Shown piece by piece: positions 1-10,147 of a DNA stretch of 64,000 bases (position 1 is the first letter of the stretch; each line of letters begins with the position of its first letter). The notes beneath the pieces were generated by a model. It saw nothing but the letters and a program-made list of their open reading frames with translations, had not been told where the DNA came from and ran no database searches. The translations under genes and the position numbers were made by a program. The stretch is from Orychophragmus violaceus (lineage: Eukaryota > Streptophyta > Magnoliopsida > Brassicales > Brassicaceae), in the NCBI GenBank assembly GCA_030180135.1, contig CM058240.1, positions 749,001-813,000 of the forward strand, read 5' to 3'.

Positions 1-900
1 GTTCAACCTTGTAGTACTCTTTAGTCTTTATTAGAATTGTTTTGTTTAGGAATATTGACAACATATTTGTCAATCATTAATCCTAATTCTCTCTCGTTCT
101 CTCTCACAGCCTCCTAACAAGTTTCCGCTAGATGGCGTGCGGCAGCTCTGTTAGCGCCGGCGTCGTCCACTCTCTCTCTTTCTTTCATCCTTTTTCTTTT
201 TTTCAACTTGGGGTTTTGTGTTGTGACAGTAGTCGTTGGAGATCTCTAAAGATGACAATAACTCATGCGTATATCTCCTCCTTCCCTCTCCGGCAGAGAC
301 GCTCAGTGATTTGGGTGAGAGATCTTGGCTTTCTACTTAGCGGTGCTTTTTATGGTTTGGTCTAGAATGTCGGGATCTTCTTGGTGATGGGTGACGCAAC
401 GGTTTCGGGTAGCGCAGTGGTACTCTTCTTTGTTGTTGGGTCCGTCGTTGGTAACGACATCTCTTCATCTTTCTAATTCTATATGTTTGTTAAAAGTCAT
501 AGCCTTGTTTGAGTTCGAATTGGTGTCTCTTCCAATAGCGTCTCTTTCTGGCGTTGCTTTCAAAATCCGTCTTAAGGTGACTATATAATATTTTATGAAG
601 ATTTTTTCTTAGTTTGTGCTTTGCGTTTAATGGGAAGTGATGTCAATCCTACATATCTCTCGTTTGTAATTGTTGTTCAAGCTTTTCTGACGGTAGTTCT
701 AAAGAAGCTAATCCGGAGAAATTTGATAAAGACGATTGAAAAAGAACACTTATCTGACTTGCGAGAATTCTCGTTGATAAAAGTATTGGAAGTAAAGATA
801 TTGAAAGGCCGCCTGCTAGTGTAAGATCAGGAACATCCTAATTTTACTGTCTCAAAAATCTTTTATATATGATATCGCTATTGTGTTATGGTATTGTTGT
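1..900 (+). mobile_element. Non-coding retroposon relic (3' part, related to 56685-57831)
   Basis: The stretch around 680-860 aligns by eye with 57520-57700 in the intact retroposon near the window end: shared order of a GTTCAAG-like start, a GAAGCT-ATCCGGAGAAATTTGA-like core, and a GTCCGCCTGCTA-like block followed by TAGGAT/GATC and AACATC. Upstream sequence to base 1 has the same GC-rich, coding-like but ORF-poor texture. The 5' end lies outside the window and no poly(A) tail or target-site duplication is visible, so this is an old or truncated copy. The three short ORFs here (132-365, 391-588, 621-824) resemble no protein I know and are probably fortuitous. Confidence 0.5.
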
Positions 901-1701
901 CTTCACCTAATTGGTGTTTGTTGGTATTTTTTTAATATTGCTTTCGGATTTTTTTTTTCTCTTCTTATCTTTTAGGATTGTCCAATAGTAAGATTATTGT
1001 TTTTTTATTGTTGAATATTGTTTTAAATTTTTATCTTTGTTTTATCAATGTTTTTAATATAATGTTTTAGAACATGTAGTAAAAACTTAGAAAACAAGTC
1101 TATTTATAGTCAATTATAAACCTGAAATCGAAATGAAACAAGTTTGTATAGGAATCTGATCTGTAAAATACATGCGGGTTGGGTTTGGGCCATCGGATTT
1201 TAGACCGTTGTTCGCGCGGACCAACCCGCTAGATCCGAGAAATAATTGAAACTGCCTTGAATTGGGCTATTTAAGCTTGGGTTAACCCGTCTGACATCTC
1301 TAGGTGGATGAGAATGCATTCATGTCTTCACGTTTGTAATTTTGAATAAATCCGGATAACAATATAACATTCATACATTCCGGTAACATTTTTTAAAACA
1401 TATGTTTGGATTTCATATGTATAATGTCGTTTTCCAAAATCTTATCCGTACAAAGCACAACTCTAATTAATTATGCATCATTTGTTTGACTTAAATGTAT
1501 ATTGTTGTTTTTCAAATATTTATGGCTGATATTTTCATTTATATTTATTGTATATATAATATAAACATCATATTTCATCAAAAAGAATATAAGAAATACT
1601 ATCCTTGAATTCTTTTAAACTGGAAAGACGGTCCATCGTGGGCTGTAGTAAACCAAAGTTTACTTTAAAATTCTACCAAGTTTGATTATAGTAAACATTT
1701 T
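901..1701. other. AT-rich intergenic sequence
   Basis: No gene is seen. Around 1170-1300 there is a GGGTTGGGTTTGGGCC-type patch with AACCCGC and TTAACCCG motifs that looks like a decayed relative of the GGTTCGG-rich hAT-type element just downstream, but no ends can be defined. Confidence 0.5.
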
Positions 1702-1709
1702 AGAAAGCC

Positions 1710-2333
1710 TAGGTCTGGGCATTCGGGTTCTCGGGTCGGGTTCGGGTTGGGTCCGTGTCAGGTCCGGGTCCGTCGGGTAGAAGAAATGAAGGACCCATTT
1801 AAGGACTTGCTAATTTCGGGTCGGGTTCGGGTCGGTTCCTGCCGGTTCGGGGTCGGGTCGGGTCTTAGGGTATCTTACCTGTCATTACCCGTTCTTATTC
1901 ATATATTAATCGGGTCAGGTTCGGTTTCAGGTTCGAACAGGTTTGAACAGGTTCATATACAGGTTCGATTACAGGTTCGAATAGGTTCGGAACAGGTTCA
2001 AACAGGTTCGGAACAGGTTCGGACAGGTTCAGAAAATGTTAGAAACAGGTTCGAAACAGGTTCAGAACAGGTTGGTTACAGGTTCGGAACAGGTTATTAA
2101 AACATTTAATATATATAAATACATATATATTATTAATATATATATTTATGCAGGTTTATATGGGTACCCGAAAAACCTGCAGGTTAATACCCGGACCCGA
2201 ACCTGTACCCACGGGTCTTCAACAGCTGGACCCAACAGGTTAAAATGTCTAAACCAGGTTCTAACCTGAACCTGTCTTATTCGGGTCGGTTCCGGGTCGG
2301 GTCCTCGGGTCCGGGTAAAAATGTCCAGGCCTA
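1710..2333. mobile_element. hAT-type non-autonomous element, 624 bp, GGTTCGG-rich
   Basis: The element starts TAGGTCTGGGCATTC and ends with the near-complement GTCCAGGCCTA. It is flanked by a perfect 8-bp direct repeat AGAAAGCC (1702-1709 and 2334-2341), the target-site duplication length of the hAT superfamily. The interior is an irregular array of GGTTCGGGT and AACAGGTTCGG units ending in an AT-rich core near 2100-2150. No transposase is encoded; the ORF at 1747-2100 is a translation of the repeat (GSEQVRTGSEQ type). Related members lie at 4116-4223, 39098-39618 and probably 36860-37356. Confidence 0.85.
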
Positions 2334-2547
2334 AGAAAGCCAAGTGTCAATAAGTTGATCGGAACCGTTGATTTCTAGGGACGGCGATCGGAATGTCAAT
2401 GTTTGACAGCTTTTCGCAGTTCACAACCACGTCAGCTGCCTTATCTCTATGACGGTAATAGCACGTGGACCTTTTACAGTTGACCAAGCTTTATTTTGAA
2501 AATTAAATCACATTAATGTAATTAAATTTTAGTCAACAAATAATTAT

Positions 2548-2877
2548 GGACAAATAGCATAAATAGGTACAAAAATATGACTTATCAAAAATATAGCACC
2601 AAAGAAGAAAAATCATAAAAATAGCACAAAAACATATTTTGTCACTAAATTAGCCATAACCCTTAACCTTAAATACTAAACTTTAAACTCTAAATAATAA
2701 ACCCTAAACCCTAAATAATAAATCTTAAACTCTAAATAATTAACTTTAAACCTTAAATTATATAATGCTATAAAAGTCTTTGTAATTAAAATAATACTAA
2801 AAATATGAATTATTTCCCTTGTTGCTATATTTATGATAAGGTGTATTTGTTTTTATGCTATTTTATGTTTTTTTCTC
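2548..2877. mobile_element. MULE-type MITE with telomere-like (CCCTAAA) core
   Basis: Flanked by a perfect 9-bp duplication AATAATTAT (2539-2547 and 2878-2886), the length typical of Mutator-like elements. Termini GGACAAATAGCATAAA and the reverse complement of the right end (GAGAAAAAAACATAAAATAG) are imperfect inverted repeats. The centre (about 2655-2760) is a degenerate array of CCCTAAA/CTTAAA units resembling plant telomere repeats. A second copy at 32920-33285 shares the flanking ATAGCACCAAAGAA-type sequence. Confidence 0.8.
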
Positions 2878-3130
2878 AATAATTATACCACTATTATTAA
2901 TACTACATTCAAGAAGAGAAAATGTCAATAAACAAATACATTTTTCTTTTGCGTCGAATAATAACACATTTTCGACTAATAAAAACAAACCATTCAATAT
3001 AAAAATAAAATTTTAAATTCAATATATGCTGAACATAAAATTGATATAATATATAAAATAGGTCCCGTTTTATGACCCAAAAATAAAAGATAAGTCCAGT
3101 TTCTTCTTAAGCTTCGTAGAGTAACATTGG

Positions 3131-3467
3131 CCTTGATTGGTAACATGCGGAATGGCGGAATCGCGTTTAAAAACGCAATTCCGCAAGAATTTTGCCAATC
3201 AAAAAAATTCGCGGAATAGGAAAAAAAAAAGCGAAAACGCAAAGTCTGCGTTTTCGCTTAAAAAAATACAAAGAAAAATTCATTAAGTGGAAAAGTGAAC
3301 TATATGTAGATTATTTGTGGAATCTTAATATTCCGCCATTCCGCAAAACTCATCCAATCACACAAAACTTATTCTACAATTTTTTTTTTCCAGCAAATTT
3401 TAAATTATTTCCGCAGCTTTATTTTATTTCCACCATTTCGCCATTCCACGAGTGTTACCAATCGAAG
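3131..3467. mobile_element. MITE, TTGATTGGTAACA termini
   Basis: The left end CCTTGATTGGTAACATGCGG is the imperfect inverted complement of the right end (GTGTTACCAATCGAAG). The sub-terminal ends are also complementary (GGAATGGCGGAAT versus CCATTTCGCCATTCC). A short internal hairpin GCGAAAACGCA...TGCGTTTTCGC lies at 3230-3259. No clean target-site duplication was found (CATTGGCC versus CATTGTTT). Decayed relatives lie at 6675-6970 and about 58268-58527. No protein is encoded. Confidence 0.6.
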
Positions 3468-3970
3468 CATTGTTTTCACCTGCTTATTTATCGGCCCCAG
3501 GTATTAAAGGTTAAGGCTTTATACTCATATACTAATGGGCTTCCACCTATTTTCTAATCTAAACGGGCTTTGTAATACTAAATATTCTCATCTGTTGTTT
3601 GTCAGTATTTGGCTCTACTGAGCTAAAAGTACATCCAAATCTCACAATTTCCCGAAATATAAATGTCAACCACACATCGAAATCAAACCAGACATAGACC
3701 TGTTTTTGGTTTGACTAAAGCAAGCAGCAACAACAACAACAAAAAAATACTCATAGACCAGTTTTTGGTTTAATTTTTTCTTCATTTCCTTATTACAAAC
3801 ATAGTTTTTTTTCTTAGTAATATCAGAAACTAAAGATGTAGTAGATGTTTTGTAATTTAAGAACACCACCTTTGTTCAAAAAAAAAAAAAAGAACACCAC
3901 CAAAAGAGATAATCTCAACCGCACATATTCTGTATAATTTAGAAAGAAAAGTCTGTCATTTTTCCAGTTT

Positions 3971-5495
3971 TTAAGCTCTCATCTTTGACTTCTCCATTGC
4001 TCTCGGAGCTGCAGCTACAAGCATCACATCAATTATATAATAAGACGTTTCAGAATCATACGCTATATAATAAGACGTTTCTCTGGCGTTTGCGATTACA
4101 TTAAACACGTTTACTTAGCCATGGGACTTTTAACCGAACTGAAATAAAATTCAGTTAGTTTCGGTAAAAAAACCAAAAATCCAAAAACCGAACCGAAACC
4201 GAAGAACCGAAGTCCCAAGCCTACGTTTACTTGTTGTGTTTACTACCAAAAGAAAACAAGTGATCATCATCATCAATCACACTTACCTAACCCAATGGCA
4301 TCACAGCCTTTCATTATCTTCAGCTTCTTGCAGACACCAATAAACATCCTGCAGATTTGATCAGAATAATCAAATGCATTAAGTTAGATTTTATTCCCAA
4401 AATAAGAAATGAAACTTACTCCCATGGAACATCTCCAACAAGCATCCAGTCCCCATCTTTGTCCTCATAAGTGAGTACATAGTCTTTTCCATTCAGAAGA
4501 TCCTTGAGTTTGGTCTCACTAAGCATAGCTCCGTTAGATCCACATTGACCTAACATCAAATCAACCATGTAGGTTAACCACTTTCATTGCAATCATCAAT
4601 CCACCAAGAGATTTCTAACGAAGAGGCTCGGAATAACATCACTAGCAATCACAGAAACATCTCACCAAGAGTGAAGGTGGTGAACATTTTCTCCAAGGCT
4701 GAAGAAAGCTCCCTGTCGTTAGTGTAGCTCCTCAGGTCAACTTTCCTCAGATAAGGAGCACCATCCATGCTCACCTTCACGAAGAGGGGCCTGGAACTTG
4801 GCTTCCCATCAACTTCATCACTGTTCTTACAAGTAGTGGCCAATGTGTTCTTCCTGTAGGATCTCACTGGAGGCCAACCAACAATCTGTGCCCTGAAAAA
4901 TATATAAATCCGAAAATTACCCGTCAGCTGATGAAATAAATCAAACTCAAGTAAAAGATCCTATATCCGGTCATTACTTGGCTGCAGGTGGACTAGAGCT
5001 ATTGTTTGTAGTGCTCAACTGTCCTTTCGGTATGTTTTGTTGCACTTCCTTCTTTATTACAGATTGGATAGCTACTGCTTCAGGAAACATCCAGTTTTTC
5101 TCAGTATAAACTGAACTTTTGGCTTCAGGAAACTGATCCATTGTATCAGAGAAGCCTCTTTTGTTCCCTGAGGATGAAGAGCAAATCTCGTCTTTCGAAG
5201 GAAGCAAAGGAAAGAAGGGTTTCTCATCGAGCTTTCTTGGGAGGTCTGTGTCTCTAGCAGGAGACTGTGATCCGGGAAGGCCGAGGGTCAGTTCTGTGGC
5301 CTTGAGACTGATATTGGCTTTGTCATCATCTGCAAGGCCAGAGAGAGTTGAGCTTCCAACAGAGGAGGAACAATCAGACAGACCTAAGTAGTTATGTTCC
5401 TTGAGTCCTCCTGCTGTGTTCCGCGAGATGCAATTGCTAGTAGGTGAAGAACTGGCCACAGAGACATTGCTCTGCAGCTCTTCCTCCAGTGACAT
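3971..5495 (-). CDS. IAA9: Aux/IAA auxin-response repressor, IAA9 orthologue (326 aa, five coding exons)
   Basis: Nuclear transcriptional repressor that binds ARF factors and is degraded when auxin joins it to TIR1/AFB. Coding exons, in transcript order: 4978-5495, 4666-4892, 4420-4549, 4287-4348, 3971-4014. All junctions are GT-AG, and the lengths sum to 981 bp with frame kept throughout. The protein starts MSLEEELQSNVSVASSSPTS, closely matching remembered Arabidopsis IAA9. Domain I carries the EAR motif LTLGL (residues 69-73); the domain II degron is VGWPPVRS (177-184). The C-terminal PB1 region (domains III/IV, from about residue 200) contains FVKVSMDG, the basic face, and the acidic DKDGDWMLVGD loop. 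It ends MEKSKMRA. Compared with remembered Arabidopsis IAA9 (338 aa) it is slightly shorter, including a few residues after QCGSNGA. Intron 4 carries a 108-bp hAT-type insertion. Identity is confident; orthology rather than close paralogy (IAA8) is inferred from sequence and neighbours. Confidence 0.95.
4116..4223. mobile_element. hAT-type MITE, 108 bp, in intron 4 of IAA9
   Basis: Ends TAGCCATGGGACTT and AAGTCCCAAGCCTA are inverted repeats. A perfect 8-bp duplication CGTTTACT flanks it (4108-4115 and 4224-4231). The interior is ACCGAAC/CCGAAACC repeats, linking it to the GGTTCGG family at 1710-2333 and 39098-39618. It lies wholly within the intron between the last two coding exons. Confidence 0.85.
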
Positions 5496-5518
5496 TTGAA
5501 TACTTTTGGTTTCTTCAA

Positions 5519-6143
5519 CTGCAAATCATAGCATATATCAAGAAATTAAACAATAAAATAAAATTCCAAACTCAAAGAAACTCTGAACCATTGATTGCAT
5601 CTAGCTACACCTGAGGAAACATTCTACTCATAAATAAGCTTAGACTAGTAAATCGCTTCAGAATCAAGAACACTAAACACTCACAGCAACAATCTAAACC
5701 GAAACGAAACACGATATGAAGGAATTATATAAGAAAAATGGAAAGCAAGAAGTCAACTCAAGGTCAAACGCAGAACATGAGCCAGTCAAATACGTTCTTC
5801 TTCAAGCTGATCTCAGATTTCACCTTCTGCGATTTATAAGTTATAACTACAACAAGCTACTAGAGATTAAGTATGGTCATATACGTTCATCTTCAAGCTG
5901 ATCTCAGATTTCTCACCTTCAACGATTAATAACTACAACAGCTACTAGAGATTACTCATCGTGCTTTAATCCATACGGAAACAGCTAACAGAAAACGCAA
6001 TTCGCCATAGAATATAGCCTTAGTGAACAAAAATATCGAAGAAGAAACTCAATAGCTCGTAGATCTATTAACACACAAACATCAACAAAACGAAGCTCGA
6101 TTACTGGATTTTGAACATCTAAGAAGAGAGAAGCAATGGTTAC
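5519..6143 (-). other. IAA9: 5' UTR intron of IAA9
   Basis: Upstream of the start codon the minus strand has an acceptor (TTTGCAG, ending at 5519) and, 625 bp upstream, a donor after a TTTGAG exon end (GTAACC at 6143-6138). This implies a non-coding first exon from 6144 to about 6265. The intron contains a repeated pair of about 40 bp (CTTCTTCAAGCTGATCTCAGATTT type, near 5795-5835 and 5885-5915). Inferred from splice signals only. Confidence 0.7.
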
Positions 6144-6291
6144 CTCAAACGGAAAACGAATCGCTGGTGAAAATGGAGCTCGCGAAGACGAAGAAGACGA
6201 TCGATTAGAGAGAGAGGTGTCAAGGTCCTTCCATTAAAGCACAAAAGCTTAATTATCATCAACACAGAAACTCGTAGACGAGATGAAAAAA

Positions 6292-6303
6292 ATATATATA
6301 TAA
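6292..6303 (-). promoter_or_regulatory. IAA9: TATA box of IAA9
   Basis: On the minus strand a TATATATATATT run lies about 150 bp upstream of the 5' UTR intron donor. A TATA-directed start would fall near 6260-6270, just before a GA-rich leader (6195-6215). Confidence 0.6.
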
Positions 6304-6674
6304 AAAAGATTAAAAACTTTAAAGGAAGTGGTAGAATTGTAAATAAAGTGGATTCTGATCCGACGGCTAAGGTTTAATCGCAACGAGAAATCTGGATCGT
6401 CCGATATGTACCAACGGGTTTGAACCGTTGATTAAAGTTGTCGGGAGTCGGATCCTTTTTCATTTGCTACTTTCTGGCTCCACCCGAAAGGGGAAATTCC
6501 GATCATGCCCTCTGTCTTTAATGACAAACATTATCCTTGCTATGCGAATTAAGGAATGTAAGTATAGAGAAGGGTATAGTAGTAATTACGAGGCGAGAAA
6601 AAGAGGAATGAGAGGGGACAAGAGAGCGGCAACCCAAGCCGGTTTGCCGGATGGTGAATGGGGACATATAGGTG

Positions 6675-6970
6675 ATGAATGGTATACCACTTATTCACGT
6701 TTTCACGTTTTGAAAACGTGATTCCGCTATTTTTTACCATTGTAACATTCATCACTTATTCACGTTTTCACGTTTTGAAAACGTGATTCCGCTATATACA
6801 ATTAGCGTGTTAAAAATATAACTATAAAAAAACAAAACGTGATTAATCTACTAAAACTAGTTTTTCGGCGTTTTGTAATTTTTCTGCAGAAACTTGATTC
6901 AGTTCAGTTCGTCCCGCCAACAATTATTCAGTTATTCCGCTATTCTGCTATTCATCTCACATACCATTCA
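6675..6970. mobile_element. Decayed MITE with internal 42-bp direct duplication
   Basis: Ends TGAATGGTATACCAC and, inverted at the right, TTGAATGGTATGTGA. Inside, a segment containing CACGTTTTGAAAACGTG (a short palindrome) and GATTCCGCTAT occurs twice, at about 6688-6731 and 6753-6796. Sub-terminal ATTCCGC motifs suggest kinship with 3131-3467. No target-site duplication is recognised. Confidence 0.45.
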
Positions 6971-7312
6971 AGCCCATAACCTCCTCCAGTTTATAATCTA
7001 ATTTATTTTTTAATTAACTTCCTAATCTTTTGATAATCTTTATCTTTCTTTCTTGGTTTAATTTAATTTAAATCCGCCACCTTCCTAATTTCTTTAGCTT
7101 TCATTATTGCACTTACTTTCTTTTTTTACTTAGAATGGCCCAGCTGGATGGGGCCCAATAGACAAATGTTCGCTCCCTAAACTTGAAAAATACTAGTCTT
7201 CTATTAGTTGAATGTAAATGGTATAACTATCTGTCATTCACATTTATTTTGGTTTAGTTATTTTTGTTGTTTTATTATTAAGTGTGTAGACAATAGTGAT
7301 TTACACGAGTTT
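6971..7312. other. Intergenic, nothing recognised
   Basis: AT-rich sequence between a MITE and a retroposon; no ORF, RNA or regulatory element can be supported. Confidence 0.6.
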
Positions 7313-7325
7313 GCTGAGAATACTC

Positions 7326-8045
7326 TTTTTTTTTTTTTTTTTACACTGCAATGCACTATTCATTAAAAGGTCTAAATGGGGCGAGACAACAGATCCCAAA
7401 ATGTTACAAGCGAAATCGGTATTAAAAACTAAACGGGCCAACAACTGGGCCTGAGACCAAATTTTCATGGCCGAAAATTTGTAGAAAGCCACACGTGGTC
7501 AGTCAAGGGACACGTGTTGAGAGTTTGTAGAACCCGTCATGCATCATCACCGGGACGGAAATTCATCATCGGAGTCAACAACCGCCGGCGTTGCATCTTC
7601 CCAGTACGCCGCTGCAACATCTCTGCCGACCCTCCCCAGTCAAATCCACACGGTTCACCGCTTAGAGAGCAAGTCTTCAACCGTTGCTTCACGGCCTCCA
7701 CAACTCATGCTGGTGACAATCCGTGAAGGAGATCGGTGGATTCCAGAATAGATCCGAAAGAGCAAACCCGACAACCGCCAGTAGTAGCAACCAGACACGA
7801 GTTCGGAGTTATTAAGACCGAAGACAAATCCATCAAATAAACAGAGAAAAGGATGGATTCGATAAAGGATAAACAAAATCCGACAAGAAATGAAATTCTA
7901 TCGGACGAGAAACAAGAGTACAAACCGCTAATCGCAAAGTATCTTCCCTTTTCTGAAGGATTTGGGTCTGAGAAGAAAAGGAGAAGAAGCACGCGATAGA
8001 GAGAAAAATTCTCTCTAACCTAAGAGAGAGAAAGCCAGTTTTTTC
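7326..8045 (-). mobile_element. Non-coding retroposon, ~720 bp, poly(A) and 13-bp TSD
   Basis: On the minus strand the element runs from 8045 to a poly(A) tail (the T run at 7326-7342) and is flanked by a perfect duplication GCTGAGAATACTC (7313-7325 and 8046-8058). This is the signature of L1-type target-primed reverse transcription. The interior is GC-richer than its surroundings, with a pyrimidine-rich CTCTCTCTTAGG leader and CACGTGT/CCACGTGTG motifs near 7490-7515, but has only short ORFs (up to 95 codons) that I do not recognise. It could be a Sadhu-like non-autonomous retroposon, a LINE-derived deletion product or an unrecognised processed pseudogene. Confidence 0.8.
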
Positions 8046-8059
8046 GCTGAGAATACTCT

Positions 8060-8347
8060 AGCATTTTAATTATATTGTCATTTCATTATTATTATTTTTC
8101 ATTGTCTATACAAAGTTTGAAGATTTTCGATGGTGGTTAATTGTGGTTACCGTATATGTTTTCAAATAGATAAATATGTAGTCGTAACTCATAATCACAG
8201 TTCCAAGTAAATCAATGAAAAGGAGGTGGAAGGGGGGCATAATGATAACAGACAGGCGGGTGGAAATTGGAATGGGACACGCATGGGAAGCAAAGGATCT
8301 GGACGTTGAATGGAGGCCTGTGTTCGTCCATAATGAGTTTCTCTGAC

Positions 8348-8380
<33 letters not shown>

Positions 8381-9099
8381 CTTTAAAATATATATATATA
8401 TATACTTTTGCAAAATATGCGAATTAAAAGACCATTAACATCTCCAAAATAAAAGTCTCAGAATCTTTATGCACGTAGAGAAAGTAAACAAAACAAACTT
8501 ATGCACCGTCAAAAAGTACACGAATTTTCTTAGCATTCTCCATAAAAGCTGTATAAATTTTATTCCTCATATTTTTATACAAACATCCAACAAATAAATA
8601 AATAACTAAATGTTGAAACTATCACACAAAAACATGATAAAATAATATTATTTGAGTGTTTCAAAACTTGAGAAATTAATCCAATGGTTTCTTATTTGAG
8701 ATACTTTTGAGTTTCTGGAGTATTGAGATACTCAAACAATTTTTACTACTGTTTTCATTTTATTGTTTAAAGATAAATTAGAAGTGTTTTATCGTTTTTG
8801 TCAATAAACAATGTTCTACAATTTTGTGATAAAATTAAAGTTCACATAGAAACAACTAGTTTTTAATATATAAAATTTGAAGAACCTATTATAATACTCA
8901 AAATAAAATAATTGAACTATAGGAAATTCTTACAAAACAAATAGTCAAGACTATTCTTTCATATGTCAAGGAGAAAACGGAATTTAGGGGGAGAAAAGAA
9001 GTGGCAATTCGGAGTTTACTTTTAGTGTTTAATATTACAGGTACTTAAAAATGTGTGGCTAATTAAATAGCGATTAGTAATTATAAAAAAAAGCAATAG
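8060..9099. other. AT-rich intergenic with (TA)n runs
   Basis: Contains imperfect TA dinucleotide runs at about 8358-8381 and 8390-8404. No gene or mobile-element end is recognised. Confidence 0.6.
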
Positions 9100-9102
9100 T
9101 AA

Positions 9103-9347
9103 GAGCATGATTAGTGGTGAATCTCTCATGGGGTTCTTAAAAAAAAAAAAAAAAAAATTTGTTTTTGGGAAAAGTGTAAAAAAAAAAAAAAAATCAAAAA
9201 AAAAATAGACGAATGACATGCTGCCACGTGTCATGAACAGTGTAAGAACCGGTTCTTAAATAAGGAATTTTAAGGGTCGGGTTTTTAACTATTCACGTGG
9301 GACCCACGTGAATAGTTAAGAACCCCACATCCTTGATAATCATGCTC
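9103..9347. mobile_element. Tourist-like (PIF/Harbinger) MITE
   Basis: Perfect 11-bp terminal inverted repeats GAGCATGATTA / TAATCATGCTC flanked by the 3-bp duplication TAA (9100-9102 and 9348-9350). Sub-terminal GGGGTTCTTAA / TTAAGAACCCC arms and internal A-runs are shared with 23998-24267 and 34102-34364. It carries GCCACGTGTC and a TTCACGTGGGACCCACGTGAA palindrome-like stretch, so it brings several CACGTG motifs with it. Confidence 0.85.
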
Positions 9348-9350
9348 TAA

Positions 9351-9801
9351 TACTGATAAATTATTACAAAATTGCAAAAGTAAACAGTAGATCAGATTAG
9401 CAATGCGAGTTCAAATAATGCGGGTTTCAGACAAGACAATGGGACCCTCATTGCTTTCGTCCTTCACGCTTATTTTATTAGTCTTTGATTAATGATGATT
9501 CACTACAGTTAATTAAACTATTTTGTATTTAATTAATAAATTAATAACTAGAAGGAGATTTACGATAAGACACGATTGACTATTACTAGGGCCCAGGCTT
9601 AGCATATAAAATACATTTCATGAGGCCTTATTACATAATTTAGATTAAAATATAGGCCCATAGATCATTTCCTTCTTAAAGGGCCAGGGCCACCAAGCCC
9701 GTTTATAAAGTATGCCTGGCTCCCCTTTTGTAACGATATTTATTCGTTAGCCAAGTCAATGTTGCTGTCAGTGTTTATAATTTGTATGCCCATTTTATTC
9801 G
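9351..9801. other. Intergenic, nothing recognised
   Basis: No coding or RNA gene signal; contains scattered GGCCC motifs near 9590-9720. Confidence 0.5.
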
Positions 9802-9806
9802 TAAAT

Positions 9807-10142
9807 TGTTAATTTATGGTTTTCAATTCAAAACTAATTGATAATGAATAAATTGGCGATATCATTTATATATTAGTGTTGATATTTTCATATTTTCGAT
9901 GTAGATCTTAACACATCTTCTCGAGATAATGGTTCTCATCGGGCCATTTCGAACCAAATTCCACGCTAGGACTGATAATAAACCATTTTTAGGCTATTCT
10001 ATTTGGGTCAAATGAAGCTCTAATACCATGTTAATTTGAGATGATTGTGGGTTTTCAACTCAAAACCAATTAACAATGAATGGATTGATTTAATCTTTTA
10101 TATACTAGTGTTGGTCCCTTCATATTTCCGATGATCTTAACA
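9807..10142 (-). mobile_element. TRIM (miniature LTR retrotransposon), 336 bp
   Basis: Two related LTRs of about 107-114 bp (9807-9913 and 10029-10142) each run TGTTAA...TTAACA. On the minus strand the sequence just inside the 5' LTR is TGGTATTAGAGC, close to the TGGTATCAGAGC primer-binding site complementary to initiator tRNA-Met. The whole is flanked by a perfect 5-bp duplication TAAAT (9802-9806 and 10143-10147). There is no coding capacity. The same family is present at 30288-30611 (Katydid-like by layout). Confidence 0.9.
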
Positions 10143-10147
10143 TAAAT

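Noticed and set aside
1747..2100. 117-codon ORF with GSEQVRTGSEQ repeats as a protein
   Set aside because: It is the reading of a GGTTCGG/AACAGGTTC repeat inside a hAT-type element.
2650..2760. Interstitial telomere or chromosome-fusion relic
   Set aside because: The CCCTAAA-like units lie inside a MITE with its own 9-bp target duplication and have a second copy elsewhere.
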